Below are positions 1 through 9,268 of a stretch of 64,000 nt of DNA, one piece after another. The notes under the pieces are model-generated. The model saw only the letters and a program-made list of their open reading frames with translations, had not been told where the DNA came from and searched no databases. A program made the translations under genes and the position numbers. The DNA lies in contig CBDBVC010000043.1 in assembly GCA_965212525.1 (NCBI GenBank), forward strand, positions 124,001 to 188,000, in the 5' to 3' direction. The DNA comes from SZUA-38 sp965212525. GTDB lineage: Bacteria; Pseudomonadota; Gammaproteobacteria; Xanthomonadales; SZUA-38. The stretch's first letter is position 1. Each line of letters starts with the position of its first letter.

Positions 1-3000
1 GCTGCCGTCGGACGATATCAACGACATCGCGCAGGATCTGTGGGGCAATCTCTGGATCGCTACGCAGGACGGACTGGTCGAATACGATGGCCTGACCTTC
101 CGTACCCGCCACCACGAGGCTGACGACCCTGACAGCATCGCCAATAACGAGATTCAGACCTTGTTTGTGGATTCGGCCAACCGGGTGTGGGCTGGCACGC
201 GTGATGGGCTCAGCATGCTCGATGAAGAACGCGATACCTTCATCAATTACCGCGCTGATGAAAACGACCCCAACAGCCCGTCCTCGACACTGATCCTGGT
301 TATCTTCGAAGATCGGCAAGGGATGATATGGATCGGTACCTATCTCGGGGGGTTGCAAAGCCTGGATGTGGACAGCGGTACGTTCACGACCTACAGACAT
401 GATCCGGATGATCCCGAGACGATCAGTTCGAACAACATCCTCACTCTGGCCGAAGATTCCGAAGGCCGATTGTGGGTGGGTACACTCAGCGGTGGCCTCA
501 GTGTCATGAGCGCCGATCGCCAGCAGATCACGCGCTACCAGCATGACCCTGAACAGTCCGACAGCCTGACAGATCGCCATGTGATTTCCTTGCTTGAGCA
601 CGAAGGTCGCATGTGGGTGGGGACACCGAAAAGCCTGAGTATCTTCAACTCCGACCGCGATGCCTTTGACCACATCAGGGTCGATCACTCCAACGAGAAA
701 ACCGCATCGGTTCGTGACATGACCATCGATCGTCACGGCAATCTCTGGTATGTGAATTCGAATGGTCTGTACTTTTCCGACGACAGGCAGAATTTCGTGC
801 ATACTCGGTCACGGCCGGGTGTTGCCAGGGCTCTGCCCACCGATGACCTTGAGAGTGTTTTCGAAGACAGGGAAGGGCAGATCTGGTTATCCACCGATGG
901 CCTCGGGATCGTCAAGCTGTTACCGAACTGGAACAGTTTCTCGATGTACAAGCATGATCCGCTGGACCCGAACTCCATTGTATCGAATGAGATCCGGGGC
1001 ATGTTTTACGAGGGTGAAACACTCTGGGTTGGCAGTTTCGAAGGACAGATCAGTTCGATCAATACCATCACCGGTCAGATGATGCGATTCCCCCTGCCCG
1101 GTGGCGAGGGGCCGCGTTATTCACGTGTCTGGTCGCTGGTCAAGAACGGCCCGGAGATGTGGGGTGGTCTCAGTGGCCTGTTCCTCAAATGGGACCTGGA
1201 AACTCTGAGTTTTGAAGAAGTGCCGCTGTCCGAACCGGTCGACGCTTCCCAGTTCATCGACCTGATGGTCAAGCAGGATGACCGAACAGTCTGGTTTTCC
1301 GCGTCCGATTTCGGTCTGGCCACACTGGACATGCAGACCAGCGAGATCAGACGTTATCAATCGGATCCGGCGAATCCGCGTTCAGTCAGTGGCCAGCTCA
1401 TCGATCAGATCGACATTACACGCAGTGGTCGACTGTGGGTGTCAACCGAGAATGGACTGGACCAGTACGAGCCGGACAGTGACGACTTCACGCGCCTGTT
1501 GCGAGATGATCCACAACCGGTTTTCGGTTTTCTCGAAGATGACAGTAATGAAATCTGGCTGTCGACAACCGACAGGCTCAAGCGCTACCGACTTGAGGGC
1601 GACAGACTGGTCATGGTCGATGAAATTGATCAGTCGGATGGTCTGCCATCGCTGGATTTCACCTCGTTGCGTCAGGATGGCAATGGCTTCATCTGGCTGA
1701 CATCACGACGCGGCCTGTTCCGCTTTGCGCCGGACAGCCGTGAGGTGCTTCAATTCAACCGCTCCGATGGTCTGCCCGGGCGTAATGTCTATGACAGACC
1801 GATGCTGGCTGCCGCTGATGGCAAATTCTACGCGTCGACTTCAACCGGTCTGATGGCGTTTGATCCGCTGGCAATACGTGACAACCCAGTCGAGCCCGAG
1901 GTAATCCTGAGTCGAATCCTGTCGAGCGATAGAACACTGACAAAACACACCGGCGAAGTCTGGAAGAATCTCGAATTCGAGTATCACGAGTCGGATCTGA
2001 GCTTCGAGTTTCGTGCCCTGACCCTGGTCGACCCTGACGCACATGTGTACAGGGTCCGGTTGAACGGCCTTGATGACGACTGGATCGAAGTGGGCAGGGC
2101 AACGGTACGAAACTATGCCAATCTGCCGCCCGGTGATTATCAGTTCACGGTCAATGTATCCGATTCACGTGGACAATGGACCAGCAAGACAGCCAGCGTC
2201 ACCCTGCTCGTGAAACCACCAATGTGGCAGACACCCTGGGCCTATGCCGGTTATATCATGCTGGCTGCGATCGCCGTCATCAGCATCATTCTCGGCTACC
2301 GCAAGCGCCTGCATCGTTCTCACCAGCTGGACCGTGCCACCGAGCGTCGTCAATGGGCTGAAACCCAGCGTGACATGATTCTGTCTCTGACCTCGATGCT
2401 TGATGTCGAGGACATTCTCGAACGCCTGCTTGATGGTGTCGGGGAAGTGGTGCCGTCCGATCAGAAAGTGGTGACCATTGATCATGCCGGATTACCGGCA
2501 ACCCAGGTGCACCGTGGTTTCGAGAAGCGGGATCTGCCCAGCTTCCGTGAAGTCAAGGGGCTGATGCGTCAGTTCGAGTCCAACCTCACCGATGAACCGA
2601 CCACGCTTTCTGCCATGGGCGAACTTGGAAGAACCATCTGTGTACCGGTGATCGCGCGTGACGAGGTTCTGGGAACCGTCAGTCTGATCAGGCATCAGGG
2701 CGATGTCTACGTCGAACGCGACCGCATGATGGCCGGCAGCTATGCCCGGCAGGCAGGTATTGCTCTGGAAAATGCACGCCTGTTCCGTGAGGTCAAGGTG
2801 CTGGCCGAGAAGGCGGAATCGGCCAATCAGGCCAAGTCCGATTTTCTCGCCAAGATGAGTCATGAAATCCGTACGCCGATGAACGGTGTACTGGGCATGA
2901 CTGAGCTGTTGCTGGAAAGCGAACTGGATCCGGAGCAGCGCAAGTACACCCAGGCCGTACTGGACTCCGGTCATGTGCTGCTCAATATCATCAATGACAT

Positions 3001-4348
3001 TCTTGATCTGTCCAAGATCGAGGCCGGCAAGCTGGAGCTTGAGGAAATCGATATCAACCTGGCTCAGATCCTGGAAGAAACCATCAAGCTGTTCAGCATC
3101 AATGCCAGCAAGGGTTCGATTGCTCTGGGGTATGTCATCGATCCGTCGATTCAGCGCCAGGTGATTGGTGACCCGGTCCGGATTCGGCAGGTACTGATGA
3201 ACCTGGTCAGTAATGCACTCAAGTTCACCGAGCATGGTCGAGTCAGAATCGATCTGACACCGGGTGCCAATGGCGCCTTGCGATTTATCGTCAAGGACAC
3301 TGGCATTGGCATGGACACCAGCGTGTACAAACAGCTGTTCCAGCCATTTACCCAGGCCGATCAGTCGACAACCCGACGCTATGGAGGGACCGGGCTGGGG
3401 CTTGCAATCTGCAAGCAGCTGGTCGAGAAGATGGGAGGAACCATTGATGCGGTCACCAAGGAAGGTCATGGCTCACTGTTCTGGTTTGAGTTGCCACTGA
3501 AGGTGAAGCGCGATGCCCTGGCACCTCGGCTGCCGGGTTCTGAATGGCTGGAACAGAGCTGGGTGCTGATCAACATGCGACCGTCGATAGCACGAGACAC
3601 CATCGAGGCGACGCTGACCTATTATGGTCTCGATGCCTTCGTCTTCAACGATATCAACGACCCCAACCTGCCCAAGCAGCCACCCGGGCTGGTCATTGCA
3701 TCACCCTCTGTGCTCAATGAAACACTGCTGGCGCATTATGGTCTCGCTGATCGGGACAAGAGTGAACTGTTGCCGGTGATCTGGGTCGTCATGCCACAGG
3801 ATAACATCATTCCACGTGCGCCGGACGGGATGGTGCGTGTGGGCAAGATCAAGCCACCGATTCTGGAATCCGAGCTTCTGATGAAGTTTCTCGAGATTTC
3901 ATCGGGCAATGATGAAGAACGACTTGCTTCGGACAGAATTTCCATTCAACATGCCAGGCCGCTGCGGGTGCTGGTGGTCGAAGACAATGAAATGAACCAG
4001 AATCTGGTCATGGATGTACTTGATTCTGAAGGTCACATGGTGGATCTGGTAGACTCGGCTGCCGAGTTCCAGCAACGCGTCAAGTCCGCAGTGTTCGATG
4101 TCATACTGATGGATTGTGATCTGCCCGAGACCGATGGTATCTCGGCCACTGTTCAGTACCGTCAGTGGGAGCGATTGCAAAAGCGCAGACCGGTACCGAT
4201 CATCGCACTGACCGCACATGCCGGGCAGGACCTGCACAAGCGATGCCTGGAGTCGGGAATGAATGGATTCCTGACCAAACCGGTCAGCAAGCAGACATTG
4301 ATTGATCGCATGAAACAAGTCACGGAGAAGGATTCAAACGACACATGA
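1..4348 (+). CDS. Beta-propeller hybrid sensor histidine kinase (5' truncated by window edge)
   Basis: The reading frame is open from base 2, so the true start lies before the window. Many two-component-regulator propeller repeats run to about base 1890, with recurring DP-(N/D)-S-x-x-x-N-x-I spacers and W-(I/V)-G-T strands. A Y_Y_Y-type beta-sandwich follows (about 2030-2215), then one membrane segment (about 2245-2300) and a GAF-like region (2390-2790). The HisKA domain has the phospho-acceptor His at 2861-2863 in MSHEIRTPMNG, and the ATPase domain has N box NLVSNALKF, DTGIG and GGTGLGL. A degenerate receiver-like stretch (about 3540-3900) precedes a complete C-terminal receiver with phospho-acceptor Asp at 4112-4114. 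The family senses extracellular ligands, often glycans, in the periplasm. Many Bacteroidetes relatives end in an AraC output domain, which is absent here, so a separate response regulator is expected. It overlaps lgt by 4 nt. Confidence 0.93.
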   Translation, partial: LPSDDINDIAQDLWGNLWIATQDGLVEYDGLTFRTRHHEADDPDSIANNEIQTLFVDSANRVWAGTRDGLSMLDEERDTFINYRADENDPNSPSSTLILVIFEDRQGMIWIGTYLGGLQSLDVDSGTFTTYRHDPDDPETISSNNILTLAEDSEGRLWVGTLSGGLSVMSADRQQITRYQHDPEQSDSLTDRHVISLLEHEGRMWVGTPKSLSIFNSDRDAFDHIRVDHSNEKTASVRDMTIDRHGNLWYVNSNGLYFSDDRQNFVHTRSRPGVARALPTDDLESVFEDREGQIWLSTDGLGIVKLLPNWNSFSMYKHDPLDPNSIVSNEIRGMFYEGETLWVGSFEGQISSINTITGQMMRFPLPGGEGPRYSRVWSLVKNGPEMWGGLSGLFLKWDLETLSFEEVPLSEPVDASQFIDLMVKQDDRTVWFSASDFGLATLDMQTSEIRRYQSDPANPRSVSGQLIDQIDITRSGRLWVSTENGLDQYEPDSDDFTRLLRDDPQPVFGFLEDDSNEIWLSTTDRLKRYRLEGDRLVMVDEIDQSDGLPSLDFTSLRQDGNGFIWLTSRRGLFRFAPDSREVLQFNRSDGLPGRNVYDRPMLAAADGKFYASTSTGLMAFDPLAIRDNPVEPEVILSRILSSDRTLTKHTGEVWKNLEFEYHESDLSFEFRALTLVDPDAHVYRVRLNGLDDDWIEVGRATVRNYANLPPGDYQFTVNVSDSRGQWTSKTASVTLLVKPPMWQTPWAYAGYIMLAAIAVISIILGYRKRLHRSHQLDRATERRQWAETQRDMILSLTSMLDVEDILERLLDGVGEVVPSDQKVVTIDHAGLPATQVHRGFEKRDLPSFREVKGLMRQFESNLTDEPTTLSAMGELGRTICVPVIARDEVLGTVSLIRHQGDVYVERDRMMAGSYARQAGIALENARLFREVKVLAEKAESANQAKSDFLAKMSHEIRTPMNGVLGMTELLLESELDPEQRKYTQAVLDSGHVLLNIINDILDLSKIEAGKLELEEIDINLAQILEETIKLFSINASKGSIALGYVIDPSIQRQVIGDPVRIRQVLMNLVSNALKFTEHGRVRIDLTPGANGALRFIVKDTGIGMDTSVYKQLFQPFTQADQSTTRRYGGTGLGLAICKQLVEKMGGTIDAVTKEGHGSLFWFELPLKVKRDALAPRLPGSEWLEQSWVLINMRPSIARDTIEATLTYYGLDAFVFNDINDPNLPKQPPGLVIASPSVLNETLLAHYGLADRDKSELLPVIWVVMPQDNIIPRAPDGMVRVGKIKPPILESELLMKFLEISSGNDEERLASDRISIQHARPLRVLVVEDNEMNQNLVMDVLDSEGHMVDLVDSAAEFQQRVKSAVFDVILMDCDLPETDGISATVQYRQWERLQKRRPVPIIALTAHAGQDLHKRCLESGMNGFLTKPVSKQTLIDRMKQVTEKDSNDT

Positions 4349-5304
4349 CCTATCTGCACCTGGTTGACCCGGTGGCGCTGGATCTCAGTAAACTCGCCTC
4401 GTTTCTGCCAAAAATTCACTGGTACGGGCTGATGTATCTGGCCTCGTTCATGGTGTTCTGGATGCTGGCCAATTACCGGGCGAAACAGGCACGATTCGAC
4501 TGGACCAGGGAGCAGGTTTCCGATTATCTGTTTTTCGGTGTCATTGGTGTGGTTCTGGGTGGCCGTCTGGGTTACCTGCTGTTCTACGATTTTGCCAATG
4601 TGCTGGATGATCCGCACCGCATCTACCAGATCTGGAAGGGAGGCATGTCCTATCATGGCGGCCTCATTGGTGTGACACTGGCACTGTGGTATTTCACCCG
4701 CAAGACCGGCAAGTCCTTCTGGCAGTCGGCCGATTTCATCGTACCCTGTGCTGCCATCGGCCTGTTCTTCGGCCGTCTTGGCAATTTAATCGGAGGAGAA
4801 CTGTGGGGACGTCTGACCCAGAGCCCGCTCGGCATCCTGTTTCCAAAGGCGCCTGAGCTGGAGCAGTTTCAGTACGAGTCCATTGCCTCACTGGCACCGG
4901 AGATCGCAAACCGGTCACTCGACTGGGTTCAGCTCAACCGGCCCGATATATTCGAGCAAAGTATCGCGATGATGCAGACTGCCGCAGACTCGGGTGCGCT
5001 GGCGGCCTTCGCCAGACACCCTTCGCAGTTGTACCAGGCCCTGCTCGAGGGTCTGTTGCTGTGGCTGGTGGTGTGGCTGTTTTCCGGACGTCAGCGGCCG
5101 GTGATGTCGGTGACCGGACTCTACTTCGCCGGATATGGCGTGTGTCGATTCATTGTCGAGTTTTTCAGGCAGCCTGATTCACACATTGGCACGCTCGCCT
5201 TCGACTGGCTGACCATGGGACAATTGTTGTCAATACCATTGATCATGCTGGGCGTCGGCATGATAATCGTGGCTTATCGCAAGCAAGCGTCCCAGACGGC
5301 CTGA
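4345..5304 (+). CDS. lgt: Prolipoprotein diacylglyceryl transferase
   Basis: Lgt transfers diacylglycerol from phosphatidylglycerol to the lipobox cysteine of prolipoproteins in the inner membrane. The 319-residue protein has the expected multi-pass layout, the MSYHGG motif with the conserved His, and the Lgt signature as GRLGNLIGGELWGR. It is longer than the roughly 290-residue enterobacterial enzyme because of an insertion of some 50 residues after GILFPK (about bases 4840-5010). The start ATG overlaps the stop of the sensor kinase (ATGA), implying translational coupling. thyA follows after 24 nt. The HPSQLYQALLEG block near the C-terminus is typical of the family. Confidence 0.97.
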   Translation: MTYLHLVDPVALDLSKLASFLPKIHWYGLMYLASFMVFWMLANYRAKQARFDWTREQVSDYLFFGVIGVVLGGRLGYLLFYDFANVLDDPHRIYQIWKGGMSYHGGLIGVTLALWYFTRKTGKSFWQSADFIVPCAAIGLFFGRLGNLIGGELWGRLTQSPLGILFPKAPELEQFQYESIASLAPEIANRSLDWVQLNRPDIFEQSIAMMQTAADSGALAAFARHPSQLYQALLEGLLLWLVVWLFSGRQRPVMSVTGLYFAGYGVCRFIVEFFRQPDSHIGTLAFDWLTMGQLLSIPLIMLGVGMIIVAYRKQASQTA

Positions 5305-5328
5305 CTGAATCACTAGAGGACAGATTCA

Positions 5329-6123
5329 TTGAAACAATATCTTGACCTGATGCAGCGAATCCTGGATGAGGGTAGCGAGCGTTCCGACCGCACCGGGACC
5401 GGAACACTCAGTGTTTTTGGCCACCAGATGCGATTTGATCTGGCTTCGGGCTTTCCTGTGCTGACAACCAAGAAGCTACACCTCAAATCCATCATTCATG
5501 AATTGTTGTGGTTTCTGAACGGCGATACCAATATCCGCTACCTGAATGAAAACGGTGTCCGTATCTGGAATGAGTGGGCCGATGAAGATGGTGAGCTCGG
5601 GCCTGTCTATGGACACCAGTGGCGATCGTGGCCTGCCCCCGATGGCAGCAGCATCGACCAGATTGCACAGGTGGTTGATTCGATCAGAAACCGACCTGAT
5701 TCCAGACGCCATATCGTCTGTGCCTGGAATGTGGCCGATGTAGATCGCATGGCCCTGCCACCCTGTCACACCCTGTTCCAGTTCTACGTCGCCGATGGCC
5801 GCCTTTCATGTCAGCTCTATCAGCGATCGGCCGATGTATTTCTGGGTGTACCGTTCAACATAGCCTCCTATGCGCTGCTGACGCAGATGATGGCCCAGGT
5901 GTGCGATCTGCAGCCAGGTGACTTCGTCCATACCCTGGGTGATGCACATCTGTATCTGAACCATCTGGAGCAGGCCAGGCTGCAGCTGAGCAGAACGCCC
6001 GGACCCAAGCCTCTGATGAAACTGAACCCGGATGTCAGCGAGATCGACGGCTTCTGCTTCGAGGATTTCGAACTGATTGACTATGTCGCACAGGATCACA
6101 TTCCGGCCCCCATTGCCGTATGA
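5329..6123 (+). CDS. thyA: Thymidylate synthase
   Basis: ThyA methylates dUMP to dTMP using methylene-tetrahydrofolate and yields dihydrofolate. The protein is 264 residues, the same as the E. coli enzyme, and co-linear with it from MKQYLDLMQ. It shows the DRTGTGT loop, the catalytic Cys in ALPPCHTLFQFYV and the dUMP-binding YQRSADVFLGVPFN block. The start is TTG, chosen because it gives the family N-terminus and lies 8-9 nt after an AGAGGA ribosome binding site. No ATG fits. It overlaps folA by 4 nt, which suits the need to recycle dihydrofolate. Confidence 0.97.
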   Translation: MKQYLDLMQRILDEGSERSDRTGTGTLSVFGHQMRFDLASGFPVLTTKKLHLKSIIHELLWFLNGDTNIRYLNENGVRIWNEWADEDGELGPVYGHQWRSWPAPDGSSIDQIAQVVDSIRNRPDSRRHIVCAWNVADVDRMALPPCHTLFQFYVADGRLSCQLYQRSADVFLGVPFNIASYALLTQMMAQVCDLQPGDFVHTLGDAHLYLNHLEQARLQLSRTPGPKPLMKLNPDVSEIDGFCFEDFELIDYVAQDHIPAPIAV

Positions 6124-6656
6124 CCGTATCGTCAGTTGAAGAGAAACCGCGGAACCAGCGAATCAGCATGATCGTGGCAATGGATGCCAATCGCGTGATC
6201 GGCGTGGATGGAACCATGCCATGGCATCTGCCCTCTGACCTGCGCTGGTTCAAGCGGGTGACGCTCGGCAAACCGGTGATCATGGGCCGCAAGACACATG
6301 AATCCATTGGCAAGCCGTTGCCGGGCCGTCGCAATCTGATACTGAGCCGAAGCGACTACAAGTCAGAGGGAACCGAAACCGTGGCCCACCCGGATGAGGT
6401 GATGAACCGATGTGAATCGGACGATGAACTGATGATCATTGGTGGCGGTGAAATCTATCGCCTGTTCATGCCGATGGCCGATCGACTGTTTATCACCCAT
6501 GTCGAAACAGTGATTCCCAACGGACAGACGACCTTTCCTGTGGTGGACAGCGATCAGTGGCAGGAAGTTGCCTCCGAATATCATCGCAGGGACGAGAGCA
6601 ATCCCTTCGATCATTGTTTCACCATTCTTGACAGGATCCAGGCGAACCCCACTTAG
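6120..6656 (+). CDS. folA: Dihydrofolate reductase
   Basis: FolA reduces dihydrofolate to tetrahydrofolate with NADPH, completing the thymidylate cycle with ThyA. The core matches chromosomal DHFRs: IVAMDANRVIGVDG, MPWHLPSDLRWFK with the active-site acid, GKPVIMGRKTHESIG, and IIGGGEIY. The 178-residue product has about 16 extra N-terminal residues relative to E. coli if the ATG overlapping the thyA stop is used. An internal ATG would give the usual length. Its TAG stop interlocks with the convergent apaH stop (4-nt overlap), so the two genes leave no room for a terminator between them. Confidence 0.96.
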   Translation: MTVSSVEEKPRNQRISMIVAMDANRVIGVDGTMPWHLPSDLRWFKRVTLGKPVIMGRKTHESIGKPLPGRRNLILSRSDYKSEGTETVAHPDEVMNRCESDDELMIIGGGEIYRLFMPMADRLFITHVETVIPNGQTTFPVVDSDQWQEVASEYHRRDESNPFDHCFTILDRIQANPT

Positions 6657-7465
6657 TCCGAGGGTCGCGTCACCTGAACGGGTTTGCGGGGTCGACCGGG
6701 TCTAATGGCCGTCAGTTGTCTGCCCCAGACATAGCCTGTATCCAGACAGGTGACATTGCCCTCATGAAAGTAGCCCAGTGTGGACCAGTGCCCGAAGATG
6801 ATGTGCCGATCCACCAGTTTGCGTTTGGGGTGTTCGAACCAGGGGCAGAGATTGTCGGGTTGGGATCCGGGTGGCCCGTTGTGCCGGTAGTCCATCCCGC
6901 CATTCTTGCGACAGTACCGTATCCGGGTGAAATGATTGAGAATGACACGCGCCCTGACCAGTCCCTCAAGCGAATTTGACCAGCGTGCCGGTGATCGATG
7001 CCACATGTTTTCCAGCAGATCCCTGGCCTGGTCACTGTGCAGTATCGCCTCCACTTCGCTGGCCAGTTTCTGCGCCTTGCTCCAGCCCCATGCCGGTGCC
7101 AGACCTGCATGCACCATCATCACCTTGCCCTTGACGTGCAGCAGCTTGCGGTGCTGCAGCCAGTGAATCAGATCCTCACCGTCTACCGCGCGCATGATGC
7201 GCTTGAATTCCCGGTTACGTTTGGCTGACTTGTGTACGCCGTGGGCATAGGCCAGCAATGACAGGTCATGATTGCCCAGTACCACCTCGCACTGATCACG
7301 CATGGCGTGAACCATGCGCAGCACTTCGAGCGACTGGCCACCCCGGTTCACCAGATCGCCTGTGAACCATAGTCGGTCGCGTTCGTGCCTGAATCCGATC
7401 TTTTTCAGCAGGTGATAGAGACCATCATAGCTACCCTGAATATCACCGATCACCCAGGTGGTCAT
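6653..7465 (-). CDS. apaH: Diadenosine tetraphosphatase
   Basis: ApaH splits Ap4A symmetrically into two ADP, and in some bacteria it also removes Np4 caps from RNA. The 270-residue protein has the calcineurin-like phosphoesterase motifs in order: GDIQGSYDGL, GDLVNRGG, GNHDLSLLAYAHG, MVHAGLAPAW, and FGHWSTLGY. It is the last gene of the lptD-surA-pdxA-rsmA-apaH block. Its ATG overlaps the rsmA stop by 4 nt. Confidence 0.97.
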   Translation of the reverse strand: MTTWVIGDIQGSYDGLYHLLKKIGFRHERDRLWFTGDLVNRGGQSLEVLRMVHAMRDQCEVVLGNHDLSLLAYAHGVHKSAKRNREFKRIMRAVDGEDLIHWLQHRKLLHVKGKVMMVHAGLAPAWGWSKAQKLASEVEAILHSDQARDLLENMWHRSPARWSNSLEGLVRARVILNHFTRIRYCRKNGGMDYRHNGPPGSQPDNLCPWFEHPKRKLVDRHIIFGHWSTLGYFHEGNVTCLDTGYVWGRQLTAIRPGRPRKPVQVTRPSD

Positions 7466-8253
7466 GAATCAGCCCCATCAGGCACATCGAGCAGGTCTGC
7501 AAGACGTGTAAACTCCTCGACGCTGAGTGTTTCAGGGCGTCTGCTGGCATCGATGCCACTCAGTTCAAAATCATGGCTGGAGAGCATCCCGGAGAGTGAT
7601 CGGGCCAGTGTCTTGCGGCGCTGTGAAAAGGCCTGCTTTACCAGTTTCTCAAGTCGGGCCAGCAGTACGGTATCGACTGGTTCTGACCTGGGTATCAGCC
7701 TGAAGACGGCGGAGTCGACACGTGGCTGAGGGTTGAAGGCACCCGGCTTCACCACGAACAGGGGTTGTGGCAGACACTGATACTGAATCATCACACTCAG
7801 ACGCCCATAGGTCTTGCTGCCCGGGTCGGCACAGATCCGATCGACCACTTCCTTCTGCAGCATGAAATGCATGTCTTCGATATTACCGATCTGCGACAGC
7901 ATATGGAACAGAACCGGTGAGGAAATATTGTAGGGCAGGTTGCCAACCACGCGCAGTTTTCCAGGCGTGGACTGAACGCTTGAGAGTGACAGTTCAAGCA
8001 CGTCGGTCTGCAGCAGATTCAATGAATCGAAATGCGCATCCTGTGAGAGTCTTCTGACCAGGTCCCGATCGATCTCGACGGCAGTCACATCGGCGCCAGA
8101 ATCGATCAGGTAACGGGTGAGGGCACCCTGGCCGGGACCGATTTCAAGTATGCTGTCACCTGGTTTCGGATTGATGGCCTGGACAATTTTTTCGATCACC
8201 TGCCTGTCGTGCAGGAAATTCTGTCCGAATCGTTTACGGGCCTGATGTGACAT
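7462..8253 (-). CDS. rsmA: 16S rRNA (A1518/A1519) dimethyltransferase
   Basis: RsmA (KsgA) dimethylates two adjacent adenines in the 3'-terminal hairpin of 16S rRNA and acts as a late checkpoint in 30S assembly. The 263-residue protein begins with KRFGQNFLHD. It carries the SAM motif EIGPGQGALT and the adenine-binding NLPYNISSP motif, and the C-terminal helical domain includes KQAFSQRRKTL. pdxA lies upstream with a 6-nt gap and apaH overlaps downstream, the usual gammaproteobacterial order. Confidence 0.97.
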   Translation of the reverse strand: MSHQARKRFGQNFLHDRQVIEKIVQAINPKPGDSILEIGPGQGALTRYLIDSGADVTAVEIDRDLVRRLSQDAHFDSLNLLQTDVLELSLSSVQSTPGKLRVVGNLPYNISSPVLFHMLSQIGNIEDMHFMLQKEVVDRICADPGSKTYGRLSVMIQYQCLPQPLFVVKPGAFNPQPRVDSAVFRLIPRSEPVDTVLLARLEKLVKQAFSQRRKTLARSLSGMLSSHDFELSGIDASRRPETLSVEEFTRLADLLDVPDGADS

Positions 8254-8259
8254 GCCGGT

Positions 8260-9231
8260 TCAGGCAGCCAGCTCACAGGCCATGCGCACGGCCTCACACA
8301 GGCTGCCGGCATCGGCCTGGCCTGATCCCGCAATATCGAGCGCAGTACCGTGATCGACCGATACCCGTACGATCGGCAATCCCAGCGTGATATTGACGGC
8401 ACGACCGAAACTGGCGTGTTTCAGAACGGGCAGGCCCTGGTCATGGTACATGGCCAGGGTGGCATCAAAGCGTGCCAGGTTGTGTTGAGTGAAGGCTGTA
8501 TCAGCGGGAACCGGGTTGCTGAGCTGCATGCCCTGCTCACGGCAGTGATCGATCGCCGGCTGGATGATGGTCGATTCCTCATGGCCCAGGTGGCCAGATT
8601 CACCGGCATGAGGATTCAGTCCGCAAACCTGGATTCGTGGTGACCTGATGCCGAAGCGATGTTTCAGGTCGCTATTGATGATGCTGAGGGTCTCGACAAG
8701 GCCGTCGGTGCTGATGGCATCACTCACCTGTCTCAGCGGCAGGTGGGTGGTGGCCAGTACGACACGAAGATCACCATCGGCCAGCATCATGACAACACGA
8801 TCGGTCGAGGTTGAATCGGCCAGGTATTCAGTGTGTCCGGTGAAAGCGATACCGGCATCATTGATCACGCCCTTGTGGATCGGTGCTGTGACCATGGCAT
8901 CAAAGTGGCCGGCCAGACAACCCTCGATGGCGCGATCAATCAGCCCAAGCACATAGCGAGAATTCCTTTTGTCCAGCTCTCCCGGGCGGCTTGCAGCTGT
9001 CAATGGCTGATGCAGTATGCTGAGACTGGCTGCCCTGGGCTGATCGGGGCAGTAATCGGGAATGTTCCCTGACACGGACAGCCCGCGTTGCTGCAACAGT
9101 TCCCGGTCGCCAACAAGCACCAGATGGGCGTGGCCATTCAGCGAACCCAGGCTGGCACACAGTTCCGGACCGATCCCTGCCGGTTCGCCAGTGGTGACGG
9201 CGATGACAGGTCTCTGTGCGGGGTTGTTCAA
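8260..9231 (-). CDS. pdxA: 4-hydroxythreonine-4-phosphate dehydrogenase
   Basis: PdxA oxidises 4-phosphohydroxy-L-threonine in the DXP-dependent pyridoxal phosphate pathway. The 323-residue protein has the family N-terminus TTGEPAGIGPEL, the substrate and metal-binding stretch ATTHLPLRQVSDAI, GLNPHAGESGHLG, and the metal-His region AMYHDQGLPVLKH. It follows surA after a short gap and precedes rsmA, matching the conserved operon. Confidence 0.96.
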   Translation of the reverse strand: MNNPAQRPVIAVTTGEPAGIGPELCASLGSLNGHAHLVLVGDRELLQQRGLSVSGNIPDYCPDQPRAASLSILHQPLTAASRPGELDKRNSRYVLGLIDRAIEGCLAGHFDAMVTAPIHKGVINDAGIAFTGHTEYLADSTSTDRVVMMLADGDLRVVLATTHLPLRQVSDAISTDGLVETLSIINSDLKHRFGIRSPRIQVCGLNPHAGESGHLGHEESTIIQPAIDHCREQGMQLSNPVPADTAFTQHNLARFDATLAMYHDQGLPVLKHASFGRAVNITLGLPIVRVSVDHGTALDIAGSGQADAGSLCEAVRMACELAA

Positions 9232-9268
9232 TCGAATCTGCCCGTTGAGCTGCGGTCAGTGACAGTGA

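Noticed and set aside
2492..3469. 325-codon open frame antisense to the sensor kinase
   Set aside because: It lies over the GAF, HisKA and ATPase region of the kinase and has no recognisable domain.
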